From Tanypteryx hageni (lineage: Eukaryota; Arthropoda; Insecta; Odonata; Petaluridae), in assembly GCA_028673005.1 (NCBI GenBank), contig CM054118.1, positions 87,972,964-88,036,963 on the forward strand: a DNA stretch of 64,000 nt, given 5' to 3'. Under the pieces are notes generated by a model. That model made no database searches. It was not told where the DNA came from and saw only the letters and a list, made by a program, of their open reading frames with translations. Position 1 is the first letter of the stretch. The number at the start of each line of letters is the position of its first letter. Positions 47,430-59,141 of the stretch are shown one piece after another. The position numbers and the translations under genes were made by a program.

Positions 47430-48840
47430 GGACAGTTTAGTACAACCGATTGCAGTAACCCCTTAACGTTGGCACTAGTTAGTCGACAAACTGAGTCCGA
47501 GTTCAGATGGAAAAAAATGCAGCTAATAGATCCAAAGGAAACAATATTAGGTGACAACATGGACGAGAATTCTCCACAAACAGTACTCCAGTGAAGAAAG
47601 TCATGCTGATGAGGAGAAATACATGGTAGTGTAAAACAAAGCAGGCGAATAGATTGAAAGGGGATGGTAGTTTTTGACAGTCCTTGGCACATGGTTTCAA
47701 TATTGTAGTAATGTTGACCATCTTCAGCATGGCAATTAAGGTGCCACTACAGAATTATCTATTAAATATCATGGATATTGGTTGGTACATGGTGCTTGCT
47801 GTGTTACAAAACAGAAGAGAGGCTATATTGTCAAAATAGGTAACTTTGTTTTGGGGTAGAGACTCGAGTAGATCAAAGATCTTGTTAGGAGAGGTTGAGA
47901 TATGTGATAGTTTGGGTACAAATGGACTTGTGAAGAGGAGGTTAGGCAGAATTTGGGGTTGAAGTAAAGTTGGAGGAAAAATAACTGTTGAGAGGCATGA
48001 ACCTCTCATCCTTGGAGCCAGATTTCACATGCGGCAGAATCCAGGAACATTTTCTTCTTAAATTGTTGAGAGGCCAGAATCTCTTTCAGTTGTTTTTTAA
48101 TTTGGAGGAGATGGTATTGACGTGATTGGTGTAGTCCCGTCACAGAAGTGTCATTGAGTGCTGCCAAAGTTCCAGGAATGAGTTAAGAGTATGGACACGT
48201 GGCTAGAATTCCATTAGTTTCCAATTGGCCTGCTTATTGACAATGGCGAGGGCAGTCTCTGGAGAAACCCAGAAGCATTTGTTCCTGGAAGTCCTTTGTT
48301 TGAGAACAAAGTTGGTTATGACCCTGTAGTGCGCCATACAGAAAACTAAGAGGATCACAAGGGGTTCCAATCATCACGGTGTCCCAGATTAGGTTGGAAA
48401 AAGTATGGTTGATAGCTGGCCAATCCACTTGATTCCAAGCTCCGATGGTTTTCAGTGGGTGGGAGGGATTATGGCAGTTGGATGAAAGCAGCAGACATTT
48501 GAGTAACTCATGATTGGACTCAAAAATGTTCTTGCGCATGAAAAATGTCCTCTTTAGCGGATGACTGAATGAGATCCATTTTTGCCATATTTTTGTGTAG
48601 GATTTCAATTGCATTGTAAAAAACCATGCCCCTCAATAAAATGCTTAGTGAAAAACACATTGTGCAGATCAGTGCTGTTTACAATGGTAGGTGAAGCCAA
48701 ATTAATGGATAAATTAAAATCCCCGAAAAGAACTGTTACCCAGAGAGAGGGTGTACAAAACCAAGTCAGAACATTATATAAACATTTAAGATATTTGTTT
48801 AATTTGTCCTCTCTGCGCAGTCACATTTATTTACCATAAA
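47430..48840 (-). pseudogene. LINE (non-LTR retrotransposon) remnant, minus strand
   Basis: On the minus strand from high to low coordinates: VTVLFGDFNLSINLASPTIV (endonuclease GDFN motif, near 48735-48675); a linker with DWPAINHTFSNLIWDTVMIG (near 48430); then the start of reverse transcriptase, IFDLLESLPQNKVTYFDNIA and YQPISMIFNR (near 47890-47755), where K-x-x-x-x-D-x-I matches the usual KATGPDGI; and SPHQHDFLHWSTV (near 47620), matching HQHGFRxGRST. Order and motifs are those of CR1/L2/Jockey-like elements. Frameshifts separate the blocks and the catalytic YxDD is not reached, so it is a dead truncated copy. Confidence 0.75.
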
Positions 48841-48849
48841 AATTGCATC

Positions 48850-51700
48850 TGAAACAAATCTTGTAAATGCTTAACATATTGTATTAATAGTAAACCACTT
48901 TAACATTTAGTCTTTTTAACAAATCACAATTCATTATTTTCTGGATAGTATTAATTTTTCACAAATGTTTGAAATGCAGGTTTGCAGTTGGCATTACTTT
49001 GTGGACACTGAGTATTGATTGTAAATTTACATTCGCACAGAACTAAAACTAAACTAAATAATATTTTAGAATATTTTTCATACGTATGTATTTATGTGTT
49101 GTTATTTTAACTCGATTAGTTTCTTTCTACATAATATTTTCCAAAAATAGCTAAAGAGAAAAGTTTCTTCTTTGGTCGTGGTGTCTTATACAAATCCACA
49201 AAACACTCCTTAAGATGTAATTTATCTTTGTGAGCAACTGCAAACCTGCATTAAAAATCATACCTTTGCATAATGTTGTGAAACACTTTATTACTTAATT
49301 TTTCAGGAAATATGTGAATCTCTGCATTTTGATGTATTCATTCTGATAACTTTGCATTTATTTTTACTCCAAGTTTTAATTTTTTTTATAAAAGGGCCTC
49401 TTGAGTGCTAATATATTTTGAATGTTAGTGATGTATACTTTTTTGTCCGTTTTTCACTTTTTTTATTAACATTTACTAAGTTAAAGTAATTTCTTAAATA
49501 AAGAACTTTTAAATAATATTTTCATTTGTTAGGCTGAACATGCTTAGTGATGATATAGTAACATTTGAAATTATTGAAGTATATTTTGAATCCAAGTCTG
49601 GAGAATGTCAGTTATTTTCCATTGAAAGAGTCAATTTGTTCATATAGCAGAAACTGATACTATCTTTATATTTGATGCAAAATAAACAGTTGTGTAATAA
49701 GTATGTTGGTTATCCCACTTCACCATGATTCTATTAATTGGGAATTTCAACACAGTGTTCTGAATCTTCGTAATTTTTCTAGAGATCTTATTCATTGTGT
49801 AGTGTTTCTAGCAATTGACATTTTGCCACCCAATAGCCACTTGAGGCAAGATTCTCTCACGTGATACTTGACTTTATTTCTGATTACTTCCTGTAGAGAG
49901 ACAAAGTAAAATGTTTTTGAAAATCTATAACATATATTCGGAAAAATTCGGCTAATGCCCCATTTTTGGCTTATTGTAATGTTTGTTGGAATAGGGGGAA
50001 GAAGGGACCCTCTTAAAGACTTGTTTTCAAATTTGGCCTTGTAATTAAATTCCATTTTAGATATAATTTTGTGAGTTTTTATTATCATTGAAGCTTCATT
50101 TCTCATTTGCTCACAAAAACAGTTTTATTAAGATGTCTTTTTACTTGTGCCATTTACCTCATTTGTTATTTTTCTGAGAGAATTTTGTCTTTAACTTCCA
50201 TCCTTGCTGGTAAAGTGCTGTTGTGGCTGCTTGGGTAATAACATTGTCAACTCTAAAAAACAAGGCGTGTACTGACAAACCTACAACTTTAGTTTGATTG
50301 TAATTAAAATAAATTCAAGGTTCAACTGCCTCTTTGAACAACATTTCCAGTTAGGTCATACAAGAGACAGCAAAAAAAGGAGCCTCTATTCTGCCTTGCC
50401 TTTGTTGTGAAATGTGTTTTTATGTTGACCTGTGTAAGACTAATGGATTGATATCTTCTTTGTTTTCCAACGGGGAGTCAAAGCACCTAATTTCCCTCTG
50501 CTCGAAGGCTTGGGTAGGTTGGCCTTGGTTTATAATTAATATTCTCTTTCTCTTTGTCCTCTTCCATACTTCTCTGCTACGTTGTGTGTTTTGGCACTCA
50601 TTTTCCATTTCCTTTGTGTGCCTCCAAAAAAAATTCAATATTTTCCATTTCTCTTTATAAGGTTGTCTACTTGCAGTTTCTTGTATAAATCTTGTTTCAT
50701 TTTTGTCCCATAAATTTGCATAATTGTTTTTTTATTGTCATTAAACGTCTCCGTCAACATCTTTCTGTGCATGAAATTACCCATGTGAAACTTAGTATGA
50801 AAATTTTAGTGGTAAAAAAATGATTCTGTTGTATAATACCATTTTATGCTTAAAAATTAATTTCCTTAACAGTTTATGTTATTTTTGGTATTCTTACATT
50901 CACCATTTTCACAGAATACATGAAAAAATTGGTTAATGACATTGGTTGATAAAATATACTAATTAAGGATGATATGGTGTACAGTTGTAAAGAGATTTTT
51001 GTTTTGCATCAGTTAAATATTATGATTCTCTAATTTGCATTTATAGAGAAATTATTTATGGAATTGATTTTTAGAGCAGTAGACAACCTTAGTTTCTGTT
51101 TTAGTCAATCCCTTTCAGAGCATGTCATTTTGACTGATAGCTGACGTGTGTTAACAGCTATACATACCAGTTGATTTAGAATGACTTTGATATGCATGTC
51201 TGTTATTAGCATGTTAATGATTTGCTTAATTGTCAACTTGTAAATTAGTAATTACAATGAATGAAATATAATTATGAGATATTTTTCAATAGTTTAATAA
51301 ACAAGATAATTTAAGTACCTAAGTAGGGTTTTATTAAATTTACTAAATCATTACATTTCATTTGTGAACTTTTAAGTTCATGATTCCTGCACCATTCAGT
51401 ATGAAATTGTGCTAGGTATGTTTTTAAATTATGATATCATATATGTCAAATTTATGTGTGTCTGTTAAACTTAAGTTAGGTTGTGCTACCTGCTGCATCA
51501 CTTTGTTATTATAAATAACTCTTTGAGGTAGTGTTTTGGATTTTAAGCTTCGGAGAGCTTTCCATTTGCTTTTATATTCATGAGGAGTCAAGTGGAATTT
51601 TAAATATCGATAAAAATTTTTGAGGGACCAAAAATTATGTAAATAGCGGATTTAATCAGTTCTATAAATTTGGCATTGAGTTTTATTTGTCCATTTAAAA
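48850..51700. other. AT-rich intron stretch without recognised features
   Basis: Part of intron 8. Short open frames occur on both strands, but none shows codon bias, a family motif or paired splice sites. Confidence 0.6.
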
Positions 51701-51721
51701 ATATTTAATATGCTTTATGAC

Positions 51722-51800
51722 AGCGGTTCTTCAAGTGGTGCCCATGGGTGACTGACACGGCACCCACCGAGTGTTTTTTGTCACCCGCCTGAGTTTCAGG
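51722..51800 (+). mobile_element. hAT-like element end
   Basis: CAGCGGTTCTTCAAGTGGTG followed by CCCATGGGTGACTG resembles the CAGxGGTTCTCAA starts of hAT (Charlie/Tip100-like) elements. The opposite end and target duplication were not found, so extent is unknown. Confidence 0.45.
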
Positions 51801-53052
51801 GTTCACTAAAAATAGTTATTCCAAAAAAATACTGTCAAACGCAATTTAACTTGGAGCAGCAATACTCTGAAAATTCTCTTATGGGCTGCATGCAACATCT
51901 GTCAGAGCAGGATGAATGTTTTCTCTCACTCTTGGGAAGCAATTCTGTTAGTCTAGTCGTAGTCATCCTTGGAAATATTTTCATCTCCATGGTAAGAGGC
52001 ATAGAACATAACTCAAATTATCTGATCTGTGCTTTTTCTCAGTGGTGGAAGGATCAAATAAAAAAATATCTATTTTATCCAATGACACTGGAGAGTCAAC
52101 CTCCAATTTTCGAGTTCCCCTGCTCTGTATGAGAGGAAAACACTTCTTCTGCATAGCACTTGTTGCTTGAGCATGGTGCAGACATGCAACATGTTCTCAG
52201 TATCTTTTGGCTCCTAATATTTGGCAGTCATGCATTGGGTTTGTTCATTTTTAGTTGCATTGGGTCTAATTATTTTTTAAGGAGGAAGCTATGCCCAATC
52301 TTAAATATCAGTGGATACCTTAGATAAAGAACTTGTTTTTTTTCAATATTTGATACTTAAGTATTCATTCTTGAATTTATTTTCAGCAATAAGAATAGTT
52401 CTATAGTTCTTGAGTAAACTTCAGAAACAGTTTGAAGAAAGAGTCCAATAGTTTACCATAATTGAGTCAGTTGTGAAAATTTTCTTAGTAAACCCATTTA
52501 TGGCAGTAGAGGTTAAAAAGAGAAAACCAGATTATATATAGAAACAAACTTGAACCTTTTTTCATACTATACCTGGTACTTAACTAGCTCTCAAAATTAA
52601 TCTTCATTGTGCCTCTTTCACAGAAAACTACAGCATTTATGCTTTGCAGCTTTAAGATTTTGTGTGTGTACAATCAACCTTTTTTGTTTAAAGTGGTATT
52701 TGAAAAATTCTTTTTGAATTTGATAGCTCTTATCAATTTATGAATTTTTTAACTGATTAGATTTTCCAAGAAGTTCATAGATTTTACTCTAGGTGGCTCC
52801 AAAATCGGATAAATAAAAATTTCCAAATGATACTGTAGTCAAACTAGTATTTTTGAGAAAATTTGCTTGTACATCTTACTCTAGGAAGAGTATCTTACTC
52901 GTTATACACACATATTATGCCTAGCCCACAAAAAGTTCAGGACCGCACTAAATTTAGAATCAAATCAAAGTCGTCAGTTACGTAATGGAGAGACCACGGT
53001 GTCGCTTGGACGTTTATACGATATGAATGAATCAAGCGTAAGCACACTTGAG

Positions 53053-53475
53053 AAATAAACAAATAGTTCTGGAAAGAACTGATCTGCGTACTTTCCTTTC
53101 AATATATAAATACCACATTCAAAATTTACAAATTTTCATGTTAGTAGTAGCAGTAAATTTTATTCTGATAGGTATGAATGAAGGGTCAATTGTTATCTTG
53201 ATAGCTATGAGTCAAAAATGGCTGGAATGTACACTCAATTATGCTCCAGCCTAGTTTGGCAATAATCTTCGCCATAGCAACAAATCGGAAAAATTGCTTT
53301 CAAAACGCTGAAATGAAAGTTTTTGGGAGAAATTCAAACTTACGATCGAAAATCAAAATTGTGTGAATAAGAATCTTTACTTTTTCCCCTTAGAACAGTA
53401 CAAATCCCACTCCAATATCATGATTCTAAATTGTTTTAAAATGCAAAAGAAAAACTTGCTGCGTGACGGACTTTA
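53053..53475 (-). repeat. Dispersed repeat R2, inverted partial copy
   Basis: 53064-53113 matches 8718-8780 (AGTTCTGGAAAGAACT, then TACTTTCCTTTCAAT and ATATAAATACC). 53270-53475 is the reverse complement of the R2 segment with TATTGGAGTGGGATTTGTAC at 7165-7190. Both pieces lie together here. Confidence 0.6.
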
Positions 53476-54661
53476 GATTACCCCTGTGTAGAAAACAGAA
53501 GTACAGTGTCAAAGTTTTTATTAGAAGATTGTAGTTTGTGTCAAGTGACAACTATGTATGAAAAATTTAGTTAATTATTCTGATAATTACCCATATGCTA
53601 TTCTAAATTGTACCAAATAAAATGCCAAATTTGGAAACTAAATTAGCACCCGCAATGAACAAAGTGTTATTGATGATCCTTCCAAGTAAGCAATCCCCCT
53701 TCATCCTTCTTGTATATATTAATTGCCATAAGCGACTGTTGCCGCGTGGGGTACAGAGGCTCTGTGTATTGATGCAACCTTAATGTGGACAGTCATTGGG
53801 TCAAGTTACAGCTAGCTGCATTGGAACATTATTTTGTCTTCCTAAATCATATTTTTGTCTCATCATACCAGGACAACCTGTGCTGTTCCTTATTATGGAA
53901 TCCTATATTTCATGCATGTTGCCTGATTCTATGCTTATGAATTATATCTACTGCAGCATGGTATTTAAACTATAATTTTAGTGGTTCTAGCTTATGTATA
54001 GGTCAATCATTGTTGATGTTATGTCTTAATTTAGCAAAAAATGTTATTATCTTTTTCTGTTATTTTATTTGGAATTCATTGTAAGGCAACAAAACATAAG
54101 TCAAAGCTAATCAAATATGGCCTATTTTTGTTTGAATTGTAAATATATTGTTTGTTTTCTGCCAAGGAGCAATTTTTATTATAAATTCACAATTAATGAT
54201 GGACTGTGCGGTTATGTTTTTAAATTGCTTTTATATTGCTCTAATTGATATTAATGATAAAGAAAACTCTTCGTGAATGAATATATTTTTGGTTTAATAA
54301 ATTTTTTGCATAAAACATTATTTGATTTAACTCCTGTATATCATATGGTAGGGATAGCTGTGGAATATTTGATGGAAAATCTTCATCGATGAGGGTTATA
54401 TTTCAATATCTCCTATTTCATCTCAATTTGTGATTTGTATGAACTTTAGATCTGTTTTAACCACTTCACTGTCCAATTGTTGAACTTTTGATAAGGTGGA
54501 CAAGACCAGTGTTTTCACGATATTGAAATTAGTGGATCAAATGTCACCAATCCTTATATTTTGATTACTGTAGCAGATCTTTTGAATTTTTAATATCATT
54601 CACTTTCAGTTCACATTTCTTCACATTTTCAACCTAATTCTCTCTTCTATTCAATAACTAG

Positions 54662-54824
54662 AGCTGATTCCCCGACCAGCCCGCTCATGTGAGGACCCTC
54701 CCCTTTACCTCCGCCTGCGAATGGGGAAGCCCAAGGACCGCAAGATCCCCCGATCCACACCGATCATGTCCTATGGCAAGAAGAAGATGAGACCCGAATA
54801 CTGGTTCAGCGTTCCTCGTAACAG
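54662..54824 (+). CDS. OXR1 (mtd): OXR1 exon: LIPRPARSCEDPPLYL block
   Basis: Acceptor CAATAACTAG ending 54661 and donor GTTTGT at 54825. The leftover A plus AG gives Lys, then LIPRPARSCEDPPLYLRLRM, GKPKDRKIPRSTPIMSYGKK and KMRPEYWFSVPRN, leaving AG that the next exon turns into Arg. This is one of the best conserved stretches of OXR1/NCOA7 proteins outside the GRAM-like and TLDc domains. The RLRMGKPKDRKIPR run is strongly basic. It is much more GC-rich than the introns on either side. Confidence 0.95.
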
Positions 54825-55205
54825 GTTTGTCAAACATTCTCTCATCAGTAACATGCAGCAAAAGGAATAGGAATGAAAGAATAAGCCAATGCGAAAATCA
54901 TTTCAGAAAACTAATGATAAGTATTGCTCAAAATAATAATCATCGTCATCATGAAGGAAGAAGTGGTCACTTTATAATTAAGATATACTATATTGGTAGG
55001 TTTATAAAAAGATGTTGACTTTGCCATGGGTTGCCTTAGATTGCCCATCCAGTGATGATTGGCATCACATTAGCATTACCTAATCACATTGCCTTCATTT
55101 AACCTACTTTAGTTTCTTTGGCCCCAAATACATTCAATTTTGCATTCCTATCAGGATTCTGAACTTCTCAAAGTGCTAGTAAAAAATCCTGAATTCATTC
55201 CCATT

Positions 55206-55362
55206 TACCGTATTTACTCAGGCGATATTTTTACAGTAAAACAAGGGTGGGACAAATACATGATTTTTCCTTGATCGTATGAAAGTGGCCATTTCAGAAA
55301 AAAATAGTGTTTTATTTCCTCCTCATAGTTCAGGTGGGGCAATTACACGAGTAAATACAGTG
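55206..55362. mobile_element. Short TACCGTATT-family element
   Basis: TACCGTATTTACTCAGGCGA at the left and TTACACGAGTAAATACAGTG at the right are inverted complements. The interior contains TTTCCTCCTCATAGTTCAGG, shared with the fragment at 21290-21385. It is 157 bases and non-coding. Confidence 0.75.
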
Positions 55363-55786
55363 TATCACAAAAAGAAAATAAACACTGTTGTTATTAATAA
55401 AGGTGACCACAATGTACTTTAGATGCTAAAATGAGTAAATGTTAAAGTTGATTGAGATTTAATTAGCTCTTGTTGACTTATTCGCAATACTTATATTTTT
55501 AATTAATTTAGATCGGTGCAAACAAGTACACGCTATTCTTTTTGCCAATAGATATCGAGGAAAAGTAATTGCTTGGTGAGGCCACAAAAATAATGCATGC
55601 ATTTGTCATAACATTAAAAATTTTATGTTCAAGACATTGATAATTTTGTTTAGAAATTAATTGTTAAATTAATTTGAGTTTGATTCAAATTCTCTTAACT
55701 GAAAAAAAATAAACTACTGCATTTACCCGAATCCAAGATGACCTCGAATCTAAGACGACCCTCCCTCATCATCACCTGGGGGCAAC

Positions 55787-56037
55787 TTTTGTGAACACAT
55801 TCCACTTGGTTACATCTTAGTAACGCTCCTTTTTATCTTTTTATTTTCTCAATTATTGGAGCTTCATGGCTATATCCAATATCAGAAGGCTACAGTATAA
55901 GGTTATTTCTGTTCTTTGTAAAGTTTAAAATTTTCTCGCAGTTCCTTAATATATTTATTATCATTTAACCTATTTGGAATTTTGAGAAATATTACAAGTA
56001 TGGAGAAAGTTATGTGGTGGCCACATCAGATTTGTTG
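55787..56037 (+). repeat. Dispersed repeat R1, 3' part
   Basis: Starts GGGGGCAACTTTTGTGAACA and runs through AGTAACGCTCCTTTTTATC, TTCATGGCTATATCCAATAT and TTTCTCGCAGTTCCTTAATA to GTGGTGGCCACATCAGATTT, parallel to 5360-5600 and 61680-61915. Immediately preceded by a TACCGTATT-type end (TACTGCATTTACCCGAATCC at 55715). Confidence 0.8.
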
Positions 56038-56083
56038 ATCTTAAGATTGCTTATTGATTGACTCAATATGTTATCATTGGTAG

Positions 56084-56312
56084 GGTGGACGACCTGTACT
56101 CATTTCTGATGCTGTGGGTCCCTCACCTGTATGGAGACCTTGAGGAGATGGACCCTGCAGAGAGGGGCTACGAGCTGGTGGAGTCGGACTCGGAGCTGTG
56201 GGAAGATGAGGAGGAGGTGGAAGGAGAGAGAAGAGGAAGCAAGGGGAAGGGGAGAAGAGGAGGCAGGGAGAGTGATGCGGATATCGGCGAGCTGACGAGG
56301 GAGTCCTGGGAG
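56084..56312 (+). CDS. OXR1 (mtd): OXR1 exon: VDDLYSF block and acidic stretch
   Basis: Acceptor TTGGTAG (56077-56083), donor GTAAGA at 56313. The split Arg is completed and followed by VDDLYSFLMLWVPHLYGDLE, EMDPAERGYELVESDSELWE, then DEEEVEGERRGSKGKGRRGG and a tail ending ELTRESWE. V-D-x-L-x-x-F-x-x-x-W-x-P-x-x-Y-G-D is the conserved end of the second OXR1 homology block; the remainder is the charged spacer before the TLDc domain. Ends in phase 0 after Trp-Glu, the position where the family continues into the pre-TLDc helix. A weak pyrimidine tract and a nearby repeat make the acceptor less than ideal, but the phase and protein match are exact. Confidence 0.93.
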
Positions 56313-57589
56313 GTAAGATTATCTGATTTGGAATGGTGTAGTCATTAGGGATCCGCTAGAGAATTATAGTGCTCTTCGTGTAGCTGAAAACAAATTCAAT
56401 ACTAAACAGTTCAAACAGTATAAAAATTAAAAAAATAAGTGCTTATTTTAGTTATCCCTGATGGTCAAAACAAGGTTATGATAAATTGGATGCTCATTTT
56501 TGCTACAATATAGCCACCTTCAGTGGTAATTCACCGAAAATAGTTTTTTAGGATCTACTTTTGGTAGATGGCTGCATTGCAGCCAAAATGCGCATGTTGG
56601 TTTTCATAACGTTGTTATGGCTGTTGGAGATACTCCGAGATAAGTGCATACTTTTTTGGCATTTTATGTCAACTGTTTATTATTTTATCAGGCATTGTTG
56701 AGGTTTGTTTTTGTCTTCTATTTTACTAATGTACTTGCTCTTAATGAGATTTTTATCAGCTCTTAATGTATCGTAAATTTGTGAACATTATGCCATTCAA
56801 TTCATGTGTAATATGAATTTGAATTGATTCAAATTTTGTATTCTTATCATCTTGAGTATATCTTGGATATAATCAAATGATAATTACTTGTGTAGGCTGT
56901 CAATGACCTGATTTTATATGGGATTGGTAGCAATGTTAATTTTTATTCTTTCTCAAAGAACAATAACCTTTTGAAGCTAGAACCTACAGAAATCTATTGG
57001 TTAGAAAGAAGTAGATGGCTAATTTTTCATTGTTTGGTTTAAACTATAATTAATGCTAATTTATTTGATTAATTTTGTACCTTTCATTAAAATTTGTAGT
57101 CATTTCTTGTTTAAAGAATAGCTCTCAGTCATGACGCACCATTGCATTAGTTTTATATTTTATTAATATTATTTCAGATTTATTGCTCTTAAGGTAAAAA
57201 AATTTAGGATTCACGGACTGCATAATTGTAACATGGAGAAAGGACCTCTGCTTCTTCGGAGTCAATCCATTTTTAACTCTATTTTAGGTTTTTTTAATCA
57301 CTTAAATTTTAAGGTTTTGATTTTCATTATTATCATATTATCAGTTTAAAAGAAGGTAATGCATTTAAGAAATCTTTTCATCATTGTTAAAAATTGTAAA
57401 GTCATCAATAACTGAAATTTGAGGTTGATTTTTTGATATTACTATTCTGTTTTTATGGGCAAGGAATTTTATTTTTAGAGATTCATTCCTACATGAGAGG
57501 CTCACTCAGTGGTACACACGAGACCTCTGCAACCCATTCACCTTCCAATCGCTCTTTTTGCCCTCGATTACTAACATGAGTCTCTCTCT

Positions 57590-57630
<41 letters not shown>

Positions 57631-57766
57631 CTTCCTACTTCTCTGTCACCTTTACCTCTTTGAATTGTCCATCTCTCCTCATCCTCCATTTCTGTGTCAC
57701 GTTCGCTCTCTCTCTTCTCTTCTGCAAATCCATCTTTGTCTCACCCCTCTCATCTCCTCATCCCAG
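56313..57766 (+). other. Intron 10 (about 1.45 kb)
   Basis: AT-rich, ending in an extended pyrimidine region with a (CT)n microsatellite (about 57579-57635) and TCTCCTCATCCCAG. The (CT)n tract extends the polypyrimidine context of the acceptor. Confidence 0.8.
57579..57635 (+). repeat. (CT)n microsatellite near an acceptor
   Basis: Nearly pure CT dinucleotides with a few TTT breaks, about 130 bases before the exon at 57767. Spurious open frames rich in Ser/Leu (plus) and Arg/Glu (minus) come from it. Confidence 0.9.
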
Positions 57767-57844
57767 GTTATCAAGGCTCCATATGTTAAGCTCTACAGTA
57801 TCTTGAAGACCCAGACTATCTCGACCGAGTCAGAAAATCCCGAG
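57767..57844 (+). CDS. OXR1 (mtd): OXR1 exon: short pre-TLDc exon
   Basis: Strong acceptor (CATCTCCTCATCCCAG, ending 57766); donor GTGGGG at 57845 is unusual but follows GAG. Exactly 26 codons in phase 0: VIKAPYVKLYSILKTQTIST ESENPE. It follows Trp-Glu of the previous exon, which is where OXR1 proteins continue with a short V-rich segment before the TLDc domain. Because it is a multiple of three it could be an alternative cassette. Without a clear family match in sequence I rely on phase, splice signals and position, so the confidence is moderate. Confidence 0.6.
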
Positions 57845-59141
57845 GTGGGGAACCCATCCTCTTTTATTCTTAGTGTGGTCATCGCTTAGCTTTGTTGTAG
57901 CGCACCGTTGTCTCAGAGGAAGTGATGCGTTTGTTGGTTTGACTGCTCTTTTTCTTATGCGTAGTTAGCTGTCATTTTTAGGTGATTTTTTTATTTAAAA
58001 AATGGGATCCTTTCAGTTTCTCATAAGTATTTACTTTTGACTGGTTTCAATTAAATCAAAGTTATCTGCATTTCAATAAATATCTATAAAGCTTATGCCT
58101 CAATGGCTTAATTGTTTTGTATAAAATATTTTGCCTACTATACCGTGTCACTGGCAAGAGTATGATGTTTTTTTTAAGTAGTTTACATTCCATTGGTTGT
58201 ATTTTACCTTCGATCTAAAGTGCTGATTATTGAGATAAAACTTTCAAGCGTCACTTCTCCTGAAATCAATATGCTAAAATTAACATAGGCAACATTTAAG
58301 CTGGACTAGGAAAAATTGACTAGCCCTTTTGATTTTTTATCTTCTTTTGTTTAATGTCTCCTCATCCTGTAATACCTTGCACAAATTCTATAGTTAGATG
58401 CTTAGCTAGTCATCACATTAGAATAGTTTCATGTGAAGTATCCTTAACATTATCTGTTTTAATCATTGGTGGTCATTCGTGTGACCAGCAATCAAACCTT
58501 AACAGGTTGAAATATATGAAATCCTCGCAGTTCTATGGTAAGTTGCTGTTTTTCTGCTGTACATTGTATATACCTATGTAGCACACTCAGGAAATTTCAT
58601 GTTTTGGATTCTTAAATTATTTTCAGATATTGTTGGGCAATATTTGGAGAAAAGATTTTTTATCCTTGCACTGTACTATATTGAGTGTGGCAGCATTGTT
58701 CAAGTGTCATTTACTACAAAATTTGATCATTGTTGCAGTAAATGGAGCAGCCTGGGCTGGCATCGTAGAAACATTGTGCAGTAGGTCATTTGGCCTTGAA
58801 TCACTATTTAAAATGACAATTGGGTTTTGATTGCTTATCTTGTGCTATGTAATATTCATTTTTTCCCAAACAAAATAAACAGTACTCGGTAGTATTTTTT
58901 ATTATAAAACTTTTGCTAATTTCCACAGAGTATATGTAAAACATGACCAGTTATGGTGAGTAATCACCATCATCAGGTAACAGGCATTGAAAAAATAGGC
59001 AATTATATTACCAACAAGAGAGAAGTGGGGAGATGAGAATAATAGGGGGAAGGAGGAGATTGGTTAAAGGGGTGGACGAAAATAGGAGTCAATGGTGAAT
59101 AGTGGGTGGGGAGAGGTGAGGAAGGTTGTGTATTTTTGGCT

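Larger units (their letters stand above)
39807..54661 (+). other. Intron 8 (about 14.9 kb)
   Basis: The largest intron in the model. Contains a TACCGTATT-type end (40619-40660), a cluster of nested elements at 41939-46370 (Tigger-like, mariner, hAT, TACCGTATT family), a palindrome at 46710-46875, a minus-strand LINE at 47430-48840, a hAT-like end at 51722-51800 and an inverted R2 fragment at 53053-53475. 48850-51700 and 53480-54660 are AT-rich with no feature I can support. Confidence 0.75.
54825..56083 (+). other. Intron 9 (about 1.26 kb)
   Basis: Contains a 157-base TACCGTATT-family element (55206-55362), another end of the same family (55715-55770) and the 3' part of repeat R1, which ends about 45 bases before the acceptor TTGGTAG of the next exon. 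Confidence 0.8.
11105..57844 (+). other. OXR1 (mtd): OXR1/mustard gene, partial (11 exons of the middle part)
   Basis: Overall gene model. Eleven plus-strand exons join as 11105-11366, 16864-17033, 17352-17545, 19869-20352, 22529-22963, 26259-26419, 28069-28314, 39640-39806, 54662-54824, 56084-56312 and 57767-57844. Splice phases agree at every junction, and the 2,589 nt read as 863 codons with no stop. The order LysM, GRAM-like domain, acidic linker, conserved PELFVSFD/LIPRPARSCEDPPLYL block is the architecture of long OXR1/NCOA7 proteins, which protect against oxidative stress and bind the V-ATPase through a C-terminal TLDc domain. Neither the start codon nor the TLDc exons are in the window, so both ends are open. 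Exons were read by eye from splice signals and reading frame; there is no transcript evidence. Confidence 0.9.
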
